Assembly: GCA_003550325.1 (NCBI GenBank)
Contig: QKWP01000681.1
Coordinates: 55,417 to 119,416 of the forward strand
Direction: 5' to 3'
DNA: 64,000 nt
DNA from: Gigaspora rosea
Lineage: Eukaryota > Glomeromycota > Glomeromycetes > Diversisporales > Gigasporaceae
Positions within the stretch are counted from its first letter, which is position 1. Each line of letters starts with the position of its first letter. Both the position numbers and the translations under genes were made by a program. The notes below the pieces were generated by a model, which made no database searches, was not told the DNA's origin, and saw nothing but the letters and a program-made list of their open reading frames with translations. This document shows positions 46,691-58,600 of this stretch, one piece after another.

Positions 46691-47264
46691 ATCCCTGTTA
46701 TCTGAATATGTGTAGAGCCAAGTTAATTGTATATCGTAGTAATACATGTTTAAATTTTTTGCTCTATCAAGATCTTTTTCTAATTCAAAAAAATTTGGGC
46801 CTTGTCCCTTTAATTCCTATTTCGATTACTTAGTATATGTACTGCCTTTATTTGAAACTTCTTGAGTTTTTGAAAAAGGAGTGAATCCAACACTATTTTA
46901 GGAATATTTTAAATTGTAGCTTTGTACATGTTTCTTCTTTTTACAGTGTAGAAACCCTTAAATCAACAAGTGAAATTGATAATTTTGAAACCATTATAAA
47001 AAAATAACTAGTATAGCTAGAACAATTTATGTTTTATTAAAATATAGAGAAAGACTTTAAAAATAAAGCTATAGAATTTGTTTTTTAATTTATTAAGTTT
47101 AACTACTGTTATAAAGATTTAAAGATATCTAATTTTATTAATAACTATAAAATTGGCACTATAATTTTGGCCAGCATTACCATAATACTGGACAAAATTA
47201 TAAAAAGTTTAAAAAATTTTTAAAAAATTTAAAAAATAATTAATGCTAAGTTTATTTTTTTTTA

Positions 47265-47265
<1 letters not shown>

Positions 47266-47321
<56 letters not shown>

Positions 47322-47322
47322 T
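47266..47322. repeat. (ATT)n microsatellite
   Basis: About 18 uninterrupted TTA/ATT triplets. The surrounding 46700-49280 is AT-rich with no recognisable gene; the minus-strand ORF at 48117-47869 is K/F-rich and not convincing. Confidence 0.95.
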
Positions 47323-49285
47323 GTATTGGCTCAGACCCAACTTTTGTCCCAAATTTTCCAACTTCTAATCCAACCAAATTTGGCTACCTATATAGAACTA
47401 GTTGATTAAGAAGAACCCAGACATCTTTTATATAGGCTATAACTAGATTTTGGCCAATCTTGATTTAATTTGCTAAAAATAACAAAACTATATTTATAAA
47501 ATAACAACCTATATTTATTTAAATAACTTCTGATCCAGTGATCAGAAAATGAACTTTTTTTTTAGATGCGCTCACTGAGAGCTTTATTTTAAAAAAAGTT
47601 CATTCAAATTAGACCACTATATGCCAAGTTAATAGCTAAAAACTGCTTTTCTGCTTCTTAAATTTTGGGGGTTTTGGCTAAAATGTGTAATATATAGTCT
47701 CTGTACTATATGTCTGGGGTTCTATTTAAGGGTTTCTGCATTGTAGTTTGACCAAATTAAATTTTCTAGCTTTTGTTCTGTATATTTTGCCTTGCTCCAG
47801 TTGTATAGACCAACCTTCTCTAAGTAATTGTTCACTTTTTTTATTTTGGTTATATTTGTATATAGGATTTATATTCTGTTTGCTATAAGATAACTGTTGC
47901 TACACCATAAGGCCATACAAAATTTTTTTTTGGTTTTTATAACATAGGACTGTTTAAACAGACCAGGCCAGCTAGTTTTTTTTTTAAATTTTATATAAAA
48001 AAATTTTATAAATTTTTTAAATTTTTTTTTAAAAGCCCAACTAGTTATTAAACTATATAAAAAACTTTTTTTACAAGTTTTCAAATTTTGACCCAGCCAG
48101 GTTTTACATAAGAACAAAATTATTTCAGATTCTAAAACCCTAAATTAAAAATTGAAGACAAAATTGTTTTTGACCTATTTTACTTGAAAGATGAAATTAT
48201 TTGATACTTTTTTTGAATAGATAAAATTATAAAAAACATACTATATAAATTTTATTTGCTTTTCCTTATAAATTTTTAATTTTCTCTAATGAAGACAAAA
48301 TAGGCCTTTTTCAAAAATCATTTTTGGTGGTATCACTAGCTGGGTTATAAAAACCAAAAAATTTTTTTTACATGGCCTAATAATTTATTTTTTTCAAACT
48401 TTCAGTATTTGCTTCTTTAGAAAGATCATATATCATAAAGTAAAAATACTTTTTGTAATGCTAATTTTGGATTACCAGATTGCTTTTGGGTGCCCAAATT
48501 GAGTTGTATATGTTTTATATTCTTGATCTTCTTCTTTTGGATCTCACTAGCTAGCTTAACTTAATTATGTTCCATCTTTTTTTTTGCAAGATGTTCTTCT
48601 AGTCTGTAGTCTAGTGTTCTGCATTTATTTAATAACATAAGCTCTTTAATTTCTTTTATCGTTAAGTTTTTTACTATATCTATTTCATTAAACTTATTGT
48701 GAATTCTTTTATAAGAGGAACCTTCTATTGGTATTGATTTAATAGTATTAGTGGTCTCTATAAATATGATATCTTGTCAGAACCCTAAAGAACTCTGATA
48801 CAACTCAGATAATTCTAAAAAAGGAAATTTTGAATAAAAATTCATCATATAGTAAATTTTCAAATTTTGCTCTATTTTATATATCAATTTGGCTAAAATA
48901 CTGCTAAAATTATACAAACTCAGATCTAAGTTTTATTAGAGTTCTTCAGGTCCTATCTTGTCTATTACTTCAGTTTCTTTTATAATTTCTTTTAATCTGT
49001 TATTATTGTTTTTATTTTTATTAATTGCTATTGGTGTTGTTAATACCTTGTGCCCAATAAGGTATTCTTCTTCCTCAGAAAGGGTTTTTTGTACTACTTT
49101 GCATTTTGCCCAATCATATAATTCTATTATATTGTGTAAAGTAACAATTATATATCTTTTGTGTTCAAGAACTTTGCAATATTATGGTCTTTTTCCAAAA
49201 TAGTAGCTTTTTGTTTATTAAATAATGATTTTTTGTCTGTCTTTGACTTGCTAAAAAATTTTTATACTACTTTAGTATAAGCATA

Positions 49286-49906
49286 CAGTCAGACCTCCCT
49301 ATAGTTACACCCATATAGTCACACCTCTATTTAAGCACCCAATTTTGTGCGACGGACTCAAACATAATAAAAAAACCTCATTATAGTCACTAATCACTTA
49401 TAATTACTATTACTATGAAAATTTGATTTTTTAACAATTTTATTAATAAAAAACCCTCATTATAGTCACCAATTTTTACTAAATATGGATTATATAATCT
49501 GATTGGCCAATTTTCATATTCATGTATAGAGTGATCCTATAGACGAAATGTGGAGTGCTTCTATTTAAAACTTTTTCTTACTAAGTTAATAATACATGCC
49601 CACTAATTGAAAGTTGTAGAGCTCGTTGAGACGCATCTAATGGTAGTTGATCATCCAAATCGACCCAGTGGATGGTGAGATATCATCGAAAATCAATTGG
49701 CTGACTATATAAAACCTCTTATATTGTTTAAAAAGAGATTTTATATAGTCAGCCAATCGTTTTTTGACAATATCTCGACATCCACTGGGCCAATTTGAAT
49801 GATCTAACCACTGTTAGGTGCATCTCGATGGCTCTACAACTTTCAATTAGTAGGCATGTATCATTAACTTAGTAAGAAAAAAGTTTTAGATGGAAGCACA
49901 CCACAT
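49286..49906. mobile_element. Pogo-like element, copy B, truncated, with foldback
   Basis: Starts CAGTCAGACCTCCCTATAGT after TA. It matches the complement of the right half of the element at 11068-12050 (shared GCACCCAATTTTGTGCGA and CCTCATTATAGTCAC). It then enters the same foldback hairpin (about 49545-49906). It ends at CCACAT without the expected second terminus, so it is truncated. Confidence 0.8.
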
Positions 49907-49909
49907 ATG

Positions 49910-50143
49910 TTGTTATACTGGTAATCACTAGCGAATCGTGTTGTTGGTATCGTTTTTGCTGTAGTTGAATAATATTTTGTCATTTTGAGTGCAGTTGTTG
50001 TTGCACTACTGACGTGAATATCATGTTGTATAGTTTCTTGACTTGCAATATCTTTAGAGTTTTTGAAATATCTTAGGAGCATATGTTTTCTTTGTGTCTT
50101 GTTAGGTATATTTTTTTCTTGCATTGTGCAGGCATTTTATGTA
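49910..50143 (-). CDS. Hypothetical ORF fragment
   Basis: The minus strand from ATG at 50124 reads MQEKNIPNKTQRKHMLLRYF, then KNSKDIASQETIQHDI and a Thr/Ala-rich TTTALKMTKYYSTTAKTIPT, a more protein-like composition than nearby frames. It runs into the truncated foldback element at 49906, so its C-terminal end is not native. No family recognised. It could be a remnant of a longer gene cut by the two flanking insertions. Confidence 0.3.
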
Positions 50144-50147
50144 TTAA

Positions 50148-50508
50148 TTAGCAATTCACGTAAGAACAAGACAAAATTCGGGAATAAGTATTTATATAGT
50201 TTTAATAGTAATATGGAATCCAATTTCCCAAAATTATATAGTAAAAAGACAGGTTTTTTTAAAATTCAAAATTTCAGCTCTTAGTAAAGTACCTTTAATT
50301 TTTAGAAAATTCTACCAGACTTTTAATAAAAAGAAAGACAAATACCATATTTTTATACCTATATAATTTAATTTTATATTATATTTAAACTATTAATACT
50401 TTATATTGTAGGCAAACTGAATTTCAACATTCGAAATATTATAGTAAATTTGTTTATTTTTATTATATAAATTTTTATAACTTGTCCTGTTCTTACGTGA
50501 ATTGCTAA
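50148..50508. mobile_element. 361-bp TIR element flanked by TTAA
   Basis: TTAGCAATTCACGTAAGAAC at the left is the exact complement of the right end. TTAA stands on both sides (50144-50147 and 50509-50512), as at piggyBac sites, but since TTAA is a palindrome it may simply extend the TIR. The internal sequence is AT-rich and noncoding. Confidence 0.7.
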
Positions 50509-50559
50509 TTAACTAATATTTTCTTTTTTTAGATCATTTTTCTGTTGTTGGCAGTATTG

Positions 50560-51628
50560 TATTTTGTGTAGTAGAAATACTTTGTTATTGCCATTGTTAT
50601 TTATACAATATATTGGGTGTTTTATTTACTATATTGGTAATAAGTAGTTGGTTTTTGTGGTGGGTGTAAAAGGGTATTTGTGGTTGTTACAATTTTCATT
50701 TATTTTGGTTTTGTAAATTGTAGAAAAGTATAAATTTTGTTTCATTTTATTTCTTTTTTTGTTGTTTGGGTTCGTTTCCATTTTTTTTGCTTTTACTAAC
50801 ATTTTCTTTTTTTTCTAGTGCTATTATACTATAGTATTGGCAAATTATGGACATGGACTATATGGACTATTGGACATGGACATTTATGAACTATGTCCAT
50901 ATTGTCTATATATTTTTATTGAACATAAGACACTTAGTTCAAATAAATGTATAGGCTACAGCTCCAAAATATTCTAAATATAAAACAAATTAAAGCTAAA
51001 ATTTGGGTGAAAATCTGGAATATTCTGAAAATTTCAGCAAAGAAAATATATGGACATGGAAACTATTTGGATTAGTTCATATCTATATTTGTCCATGTCC
51101 AAATAAAATTTTTATTGGACATAGTTCAAATGCCAATACTATTACACAATACCTTTATTGTTGGTGTGGCTGTAATCGAAATAGTGAATTATTTTTATTG
51201 TAACTTCATAACTGTATATTATTGTTATGAAATTTTATTGAATTGTTAGATTAGGGTTAGGGTAAGTTAGAGTAGATTAGTCGAGGTTGTATTGGATATT
51301 TAGGAAAGGAAGCAAAGCAGAGGTGACAGCTGAAGAAAATTGACTATAAGGTGAGCAAAGCAAGCTTGTTTGTATTGCTGAGTATAAGCGAAGCAATACA
51401 AGCTATACTGTTTATAATAAAGTGGTGTATAAGTATATTTAAGCGTAGCTAATAGAATAGTTTAAATCACAATTGTATTGCTGTATAAGTATATATTATA
51501 TATTCTATAGAATTGTTAAAAGCGTATTACTTAATAAATAACATTCATATGAGTATCCAAAATATAGTAATAATTTAATAATTTTTGTATTAGTAAAAAA
51601 ATGTAATACTTACGTACGTTCTGTTATA
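50560..51628. other. Gene-poor AT-rich sequence
   Basis: Contains related short phrases around TATGGACATGGA near 50840-51060 and their inverted forms (TTGTCCATGTCC), a small decayed inverted repeat. No gene recognised. Confidence 0.5.
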
Positions 51629-52664
51629 CAGTCGGTACTGTCTAATTGCATACTATCCGTCAACCGATTTTTTATGCATTTAGACAGTATATGCATTAAG
51701 ACAGTAAGGATAGTTTGTGTAATATAATGAACAACCAATTAAATTACAAGGTGAAATATGCAATTTTTTTTATTAAAATCTCCAAGATAGTAATTATCTG
51801 GGGACAGACATCTAATGATGCTATTATGCATTTTTTTTAAGTTTTTTCCCATACTAATCTGCAAATTTAATCAATCATGTAACAAGATAACAATTAAGTA
51901 ACTTTATCATTAAATATTAAATAGTTAAAAATTGCACTGATTATGCATGCAAAGTTCAAGTACATAATCTTATACCATTTTAGACTTTATTAAAGTTATA
52001 GACAGTAGTACGTTCGTATGACAAAAAGTTATAAACAGCAGTACATTCGTATAACAAAAAGTACCATAGTGATAGTAAATGATTGTGCATATAAAAATAA
52101 GTAATTCTCTCTTTAATCAAATAAATAAATAAAATACATACTGTACATATATATCTCATCGCCCATAACTATCATAATTCAAACATATTAAAAGTAGATT
52201 AGTAAGGTGTGAAGAAATGAAATTACATAGATAAGAAGCGAAAGACTTACATACCTACTAGTGTAAATGTTATAGGAAGCTTGTTTCTAAAATATCATGC
52301 AAAGGTTAAAAAAAAATGAATAATAATAATTAAAAAAAAGAATAAGTAAAAAAAAAAAATAAAAATAAGAAAAATAAAAAAAAAAAGAATAAATAAAAGA
52401 ATCACAACAAATAAATAGTACAGTACTGTAAAATAAAAAAAAATACAATAGATTAGTTGAAAATTAACCAAACATGATTCATAAATACAATGGTAAATAA
52501 TTTATTAAGAAAGAGTAAAGAGTTATTGTGGGGGTCAGTTTTGAAAAAAACCTGCTTCATGTTTAATATAAAAATGGTATTTCATCATATACATGTGGCG
52601 GCGGCATTCCATATTAAAAAAAAAAGGTTTGATAATCAAAATTTTACATCCAGTTTTCTTGCTC

Positions 52665-54312
52665 ATGTCGTCAAAAAAAATTAGCCTTACTAATAACCAG
52701 CGCAAAAAAATATGTTTATGCAAGCAAGATAATCCAACTCTTACACAAGAACAGCTTGCAAAATGGGCCAAGGAAAATTTTGGTCTTGACAATGCACCCA
52801 ATTAAACAATACTTTCACGGATTCTTGCAAAAAAAGATGAATATCTTAAAATGGATGATGAAAGGGATCTCAAGGTTAAACGCCAGAGAACAGTACTTCA
52901 ACCACAGTTAGATGAGGCATTAGCTAATTGGGTTTTGCAATGCCAGGCCAGAAGAATTCATTTAACTAGGGAATTAATATGTGAAAAGGGACGAAAATTT
53001 GCCAGACAACTTGGTTTTGACTCTCAAGATCATAACATACCTGATTTTTCAGTTGGCTGGCTTCTTTCGTTTGAGCAATGTTATAGTTTTAAAATACACA
53101 AAAAACATAGTGAAAGTGGGTCAGCTGACATTAATGCTATTGAAAAAAGTCTACCTAAACTTTGTGCAACTATTAACGGATTTGCTGCAAGAGACATTTA
53201 CAATATGGATAAGACTGGTCTATTTTACAGGATGGCGCCAGACAAAACAATAGCCAAAAGGCAAATTGAAGGAAGTAAAAAGGATAAAACACGTCTTACT
53301 ATTGCTTTTACCTCCAATGCAGATGGGTCTCACATGTTAGAGCCTTTTTATTGGCCATGCAAAAAAACCAAGATCGTTTAAAGGCAAAACTGGAAAGCAA
53401 CACAGATTTTATTACCACAATAACAAGAAGGCCTGGATGACTGGACTTCTTTTTAGGAAATGGATTGTAAACTTTAATTGCATTATGCAAGAAACAAATC
53501 GACATATTCTTTTTCTTATTGATGGTGCAACTTCATATGCAGTTGGTGATGCTGATCTTACTAATATAAAGATTGTTACTTTACCTCCAAGAACAACATC
53601 AAAAATTCAACCAATGGATGCAGGCATTATTGCTGCCTTCAAACATCGTTATCATCATTTTCTCTTGCAACATGCTATTGATTGTGATGAGGCTAGAGAA
53701 TCTGATATATATAAAGTTGACCAACTAAAAGCCATGCAATGGTGTGTTCAAGCCTGGTATTCAATCTCTGCAGAAATTATTGCTAACTGTTTCCACTATA
53801 CTGGCTTGTTTAATTATGAAATTTTTCCTACTGTACGTGAAGTCAATCCAAATGATGAAGATTCTTCGGTTGTTGCAGATTTAGAAGAATCACTGAGATT
53901 ATTATTTCCTCACCACCCTATGAGCCTTGCTCATTATACAAACCCATCAGAAGAGATGGATATGGTTAGAGATGGGCAAAATACAAAATTTTCATTTTAG
54001 TATGCATATGCGCATACATTTTTTGCACTATCTCTAGATATGGTGCACCAAGAGTTTACGGATGCTGACTTGCTAGAATTAGCGGCCCCAGAAAATGAAG
54101 ATGGTGCTGATAAACCAAATGATACTGCCACTTCCGTCACCACACTTACCAACCAAGCCAAGCTCGATTTTCTCCATATTGTGATCAGTCTTCTTGATAC
54201 AACTATTACTGATCACAATACTACACTCTGGATATTGTGTTCATTTCAGCGAGAGATTCGTTTTCAAGCTTCATCTTCGAAAATTCAGATGACACTAGAC
54301 TCTTTTATGTAA
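52665..54312 (+). pseudogene. Pogo/Tigger transposase, nearly intact
   Basis: Starts MSSKKISLTNNQRKKICLCK, a CENP-B-type N-terminal helix-turn-helix, followed by a second DNA-binding part (about 52900-53120, LTRELICEKGRKFARQLGF). The DDE_1 catalytic core has YNMDKTGLF (first Asp), FLIDGATSYA (second Asp) and IQPMDAGIIAAFK (third Asp), so the DDD triad is complete. It would cut and paste the element at TA sites. Lesions are a TAA at 52803-52805, a single-base frameshift near 53345-53352 in a T run just before IGHAKKPRSFKGK, and an inserted 70-bp MITE at 53967-54036. Behind the MITE the C terminus continues in frame (EFTDADLLELAAPENEDGAD) and ends QMTLDSFM. Confidence 0.9.
53967..54036. mobile_element. 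70-bp hAT micro-MITE in the transposase gene
   Basis: Ends TAGAGATGGGCAAAA and (complement) TAGAGATAGTGCAAAA. Exact 8-bp duplication GATATGGT at 53959-53966 and 54037-54044. The centre, TATGCATATGCGCATACA, is near-palindromic. Insert plus duplication is 78 bp, a multiple of three, but it brings a TAG. Removing it gives an uninterrupted transposase frame. Confidence 0.92.
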
Positions 54313-54698
54313 AGAGAATAGCATATCTAAAGATACGAAGCAAAATAGTTAGGTTTGGTTTGGGTTGAGTTTTAAAACCTTAAGGTTTTAAATTAAACAT
54401 TTAAATATCAAATAACGCCTCNAAGAGTTTACGGATGCTGACTTGCTAGAATTAGCGGCCCCAGAAAATGAAGATGGTGCTGATAAACCAAATGATACTG
54501 CCACTTCCGTCACCACACTTACCAACCAAGCCAAGCTCGATTTTCTCCATATTGTGATCAGTCTTCTTGATACAACTATTACTGATCACAATACTACACT
54601 CTGGATATTGTGTTCATTTCAGCGAGAGATTCGTTTTCAAGCTTCATCTTCGAAAATTCAGATGACACTAGACTCTTTTATGTAAAGAGAATAGCATA
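54050..54698. repeat. 276-bp exact duplication around a single N
   Basis: 54050-54325 and 54423-54698 are identical and encode the same transposase C terminus. Between them lie 96 bp of unique sequence and an N at 54422. After copy one comes ATCTAAAGATACG; after copy two comes an A-rich run. This looks like two contig ends or haplotypes joined without merging. Confidence 0.85.
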
Positions 54699-54711
54699 AA
54701 AAAAAAAAAGA

Positions 54712-54743
<32 letters not shown>

Positions 54744-54768
54744 AAAAAAAGAAAAAAAAGAAAAAAAT
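54697..54768. repeat. Simple repeat (A)nG
   Basis: Runs of 8-11 A separated by single G. Confidence 0.95.
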
Positions 54769-55000
54769 CAGGAGTTTGTGTAATAAGTTTTAAATCCAAA
54801 ATTTGGTTTAGAGCCAAAATTTTAAATCTATTTTTAATATTTTTTTTAAACATAAATAAAATATATTAATAAAGTTAGTTCATATGTATATGCTTTTAAA
54901 AAATTTTAAATTAATTGACTCAGGCTTTCGCTTTTTTTAAAATTCTTATTTAACAGATCAATTTATTAGATCACACTCATATTATTTTGCTTAAAATATA

Positions 55001-55097
55001 CCATATTGTCGCGCAGGAGTATAAATTTAATTTTTGGCCTAAATTATGCTTAATCCGGGCCATTATTTTAAATGATGACCGATTTGCGACAATATGG
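55001..55097. mobile_element. 97-bp TA-flanked MITE nested in the Tigger element
   Basis: CCATATTGTCGCGCAGG at the left and GCGACAATATGG at the right are inverted. TA on both sides (54999-55000 and 55098-55099). The interior, CTAAATTATGCTTAATCCGG, is shared with 43159-43280. Confidence 0.8.
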
Positions 55098-55594
55098 TAT
55101 GCAATTATCCTTAATTACCTATAAAAATTTTTTATGCATTATGCAAATAGAGATTTATGTATTTAAAATTAATAACGAAGTTAGGAAATAAAAATAATAT
55201 GAAATTAAGCAGTATATGCATTTAGACAGTATGCAATTAGACAGTACTGACTGTACATTAATTATATCAATTACATGACTGAAGGTGCACTACAGTACAG
55301 GTGTACCAAAAAATAAAACTCCTATTATATATTATTACAAATATTTAAACTATTTTTGCACTTCCTCGCATTTAATTCTATGATTATTATATACAAAAAA
55401 CTAGCTCTATATACTTATTTTTGCTCACCTCACATTAGCTATTATTTTCACTTCTTTGTTTTAACTATTGTCTTTACTTTGGCTAATTTTTTTGTTTTGG
55501 CTATAATCTTTATTTTGCTTTCTTTTTCTAAATGTTTTCTAAAAATAGTAGAAAAGTGAAAAAATAGTAAAGAAGTGAAAAAAAATAAAAAAAT

Positions 55595-55830
55595 TTCTCA
55601 GAAGTATTGGTGTTCTTGCAAATTGCCAGAGAAATCTAGTATATTTCTTGCAAAGTGTCAAAGAAGTTAAAGTTGGTATTCTTGTAATGTGCCAGAAAAG
55701 TACAAAGTGTTGAAGAAGTTTGAAATAAATAAAATAAAATAAAAATTAGAAAAAAGTAAATAAAAACAAATGAAAAAAAACAAAAAATATAAGCAACTGA
55801 ATAAAAAAAATATATAAAACCTCAAATCTT
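55595..55830. repeat. Dispersed repeat family A, fragment
   Basis: TTCTTGCAAAGTGTCAAAGA and two more variants of the TTGCAAAGTGCCA phrase, followed by an AAATAAAATAAAAT tract as at 120 and 60600. Confidence 0.6.
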
Positions 55831-56299
55831 TATTTTTCTGAAGAGCATAGTGGACATTCGATTTGATTAGCTTAAAGATTACTGGGTTATACAATATAAA
55901 AAAAATTTTAAAGTAACTATTACTATGAAAAGCCATATCATTAATTGGCAACTTGTAGTTTCATATTATAAAATTTTTTTAAAACATATTATAGAGCACT
56001 TTAACTCTTTGTATATCTTCTGTAAAAAAAGATCAGTGTAGATCAAATTTCTCAAAAAACTTTATTTATATAGCAAATTCAAGCAAATAATACTGTATTA
56101 TATTGTTAATCTATGAAAAATCACAAAAACAAGCATAACTCTCAAACGAGTAATCAGAATTCAATAAAACTACTACCATTCGACTCAGCTTGCTGAGATA
56201 GTTTGTATGAGCTATATTATGTCTTTGTGTAATCTCTGTTTGCCAAGATAGGAGTTGTCAAACATTTAATCTATATTTATACTTTGATCAGCAATCTGA

Positions 56300-56650
56300 T
56301 TGGGTAGATGATTACTGCAGGCAAAAACGTCAGATCTGACAGATCTGAAAGATGTAGTTTTTATATAGCTTATATTTTAGATATCTCATATATCATATTT
56401 CTATCATTTATTTTATATATTATATTTATTATAATTATACTATAATTTTATTAATAGTAGTTGTAGTATATATTACACATGTAAAAGATATTGACCGTTA
56501 CATTTGTAAAATTTCAAAAAGTATAAAAGCAGCTGATGTGGACCCCAAGTTCAACATCGAGTCTTCATACTCTTTCAATAAATAAATACTATTTATTACA
56601 CAAATTAAATAGTTATTATTATCCTCATATACTTCTAATTGTAGCCTCTT
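56300..56650 (+). repeat. Possible solo LTR or RNA polymerase II promoter remnant
   Basis: GTATAAAAGCAGCTGATGTG near 56521 is a good TATA-type box, followed about 60 bases later by CAATAAATAAATACT. This spacing recalls an LTR with TATA box and poly(A) signal. No terminal TG/CA pair or TSD was found. From 55830 to 57460 I see no gene. Confidence 0.3.
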
Positions 56651-57464
56651 TCGTAATTGCAAATTGCTTTAAATTTTCTTTGTTAAGTTTTTTTTAAAAA
56701 TGCTATATCGATTTATATATACCAAAGTAACAGAAAGTGAGGCTATACAAAGCATTCACTGTCTAAAATTGCTCTAGTTACCTACTATCTTTGAAGAAGT
56801 AGATATAGGATAATAACATATACAATGTATAAGTTAATGGGTGTTAATCATTATATAACCTATTTTTTTGTTTCAAACTCAACATCTTTTCTATACAAGT
56901 AATGTAATAACACTTCAATTGATAGCAATTAGAATCAACTTTTTTTCAAAAGCAGTACTTGGAAATTCTAGAATCTTTCTCATGAAGACCAACTTTACCT
57001 ATTTTTTAGCTTTTTTGATAATGAATGTTTCTAATTATAAATTTATTAAATACTAATCTTTTTTTTTAAAAGACTTTACTTTGTAAGCACACGGCATTTT
57101 TATGATAAACTCTATTAATTAGATTACAAGGTAATTAATAATACATTGTTCTTACCCTGTTTTACAATAAAAATTTATAGTATTTTTTTATTTTTAGGCT
57201 TGCTATGCTTTAAGAGCAGGCTTCATAGATCATTACTACCTATGTTGTACTATGCAAATATAAGTTTAAAAATAATTATATTATTGCTATACAAATTAAA
57301 GGTTCACTACAACAAAACCTTGCACAACTCTTGCACACAATTAATTTCTAAGCATCCTTAGAATGTAAAAAAAAATAATCTTAAGACAAAGTTTTTTTTT
57401 AGAAAATTGCAGGATTGGTAAAATGGTAGCCATACAAGAATGAGGTTCTTGTGTTTAAAAAAGA

Positions 57465-57990
57465 TAAATTGAACAGTTTGTATGATAAAGCTTTGAACCT
57501 TAAGATTTTATACAACAAAAATTCTTGCAAACTCATTCGCATAACACATATATTACTAATCTTGGACTTTCAAAAAAAATTTGTAGAATTTTAGCATCTG
57601 ATATTTTGGTAGTGAACTATGTACTCAAGCATCAGATATTACAGTCTTAGAGTTATTGCGACTAAGAATTAACCAGACTAAGAACATTTGATGAAACTCT
57701 GTTTAATGATGATTTTGTATTAAGAATTTTTTAGTGGATCAAGACCTAAATTTTTAGGACCTAATTATTAAAAGATAGAGATTTTGATAAATAACCTATG
57801 CAACTGAAATTACTAATAATCACTTGTTGGTTAGATGAAATGGATCTGAAAGATGATAATGAAATAAACTCCTATTTTTGAAAGCTAAGATTAAACTGGA
57901 ACTGATTAAACAATTCATTCGCAAGACACATATACTAGTAAGCTATATAAATGTATTAGTACTCTAAATTAAACTAATTAAATTATATAT
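57465..57990 (+). pseudogene. Degenerate protein-kinase C-lobe, tandem copy 1
   Basis: Across frames the plus strand reads KILANSFA (in the place of the HSGNILxN catalytic-loop tail), ITNLGLSKK or TNLGLSKK (in the place of the DLGLS metal-binding motif), LKHQILQS, TFDETLFNDDFVLRI and CWLDEMDLKDDNEINS. These follow the order of the C-lobe of tyrosine-kinase-like proteins common in some fungi (APE segment, GxRPF loop, then a W-rich helix). Many stops and frameshifts. Called from motif order and from the better-preserved copy 3. Confidence 0.55.
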
Positions 57991-58600
57991 AATTTGTGAA
58001 ATTTAACATATATATTGTGAACCATATACTCAAGCATCAGGTATTTACAGACCTTAGTTATTGTAACAGAACTCCGAAATATACATAGATAGGTCAGGTT
58101 AATTATAGAGTTACTAAAAAAGGAAAGATCTGCAGAAAAAACTTCAAAAATAAGCAAAAAATTACTATAAATAGAAAAGATTTGCATAAAAACCCTCAAA
58201 AATAAGCAAACTCATACCTGACCTATCTATGTATATTTCAGGGTCCTATTGTAACTAAGATTTTAGCCAGACAAAAAGCATTTGATAGAATTTCGTTTAA
58301 TGGTAATTCTGTGTCAAGAATTTCAGTGGATCAAGACCTAAATTTTTAGGACTGATAGAGATTTTGATAAATGACCTATGCAACTGAAGTTATTAACAAT
58401 CACTTATTGGTTGGATGAAATAGATCTGAAAGATAATAATGGAATCAACCTCAATTTTTGGAAGCTAATAAGATTAAACCAGAATCGATTAACCAATACA
58501 TTCGCAGACATGTTTACTGGTAAGCTATATGAATGTATTAGTCTATAGAGATTTCCAAATTAAACTAATTTAAATTTTATGTAATTTGTAGAAATATAAC
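57991..58600 (+). pseudogene. Degenerate protein-kinase C-lobe, tandem copy 2
   Basis: Repeats the sequence of copy 1 with LKHQVFTD, FDRISFNGNS, GSRPKFLG (kinase GLRPKF-like), YWLDEIDLKDNNGI and NTFADMFTGKLYECI. A 179-bp MITE interrupts it at 58068-58246. It is not functional. Confidence 0.55.
58068..58246. mobile_element. 179-bp MITE with 9-bp TSD (Mutator-like)
   Basis: Exact flanks TATTGTAAC (58059-58067 and 58247-58255). The terminal sequences AGAACTCCGAAATATACATA and (complement) GGACCCTGAAATATACATAG continue as GATAGGTCAGGT in both. The paralogous positions in kinase copies 1 and 3 lack the insert and so serve as empty sites. It is noncoding. Confidence 0.88.

Larger units (their letters stand above)
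51629..55253 (+). mobile_element. Complete pogo/Tigger-type DNA transposon
   Basis: TIRs CAGTCGGTACTGTCTAATTG and (complement) CAGTCAGTACTGTCTAATTG, continuing CATACT, with TA at both flanks (51627-51628 and 55254-55255). Subterminal copies of the word GACAGTATATGCATT/AGACAGTATGCAATT follow on each side. The only gene is a transposase of CENP-B/Tigger type (52665-54312). The total of 3625 bp is inflated by a 70-bp MITE, a 97-bp MITE and a 276-bp duplication around an N. Confidence 0.92.

Noticed and set aside
47869..48117. 82-codon minus-strand ORF with W and K
   Set aside because: K/F-rich composition follows from A/T runs, and no motif or conserved spacing is present.
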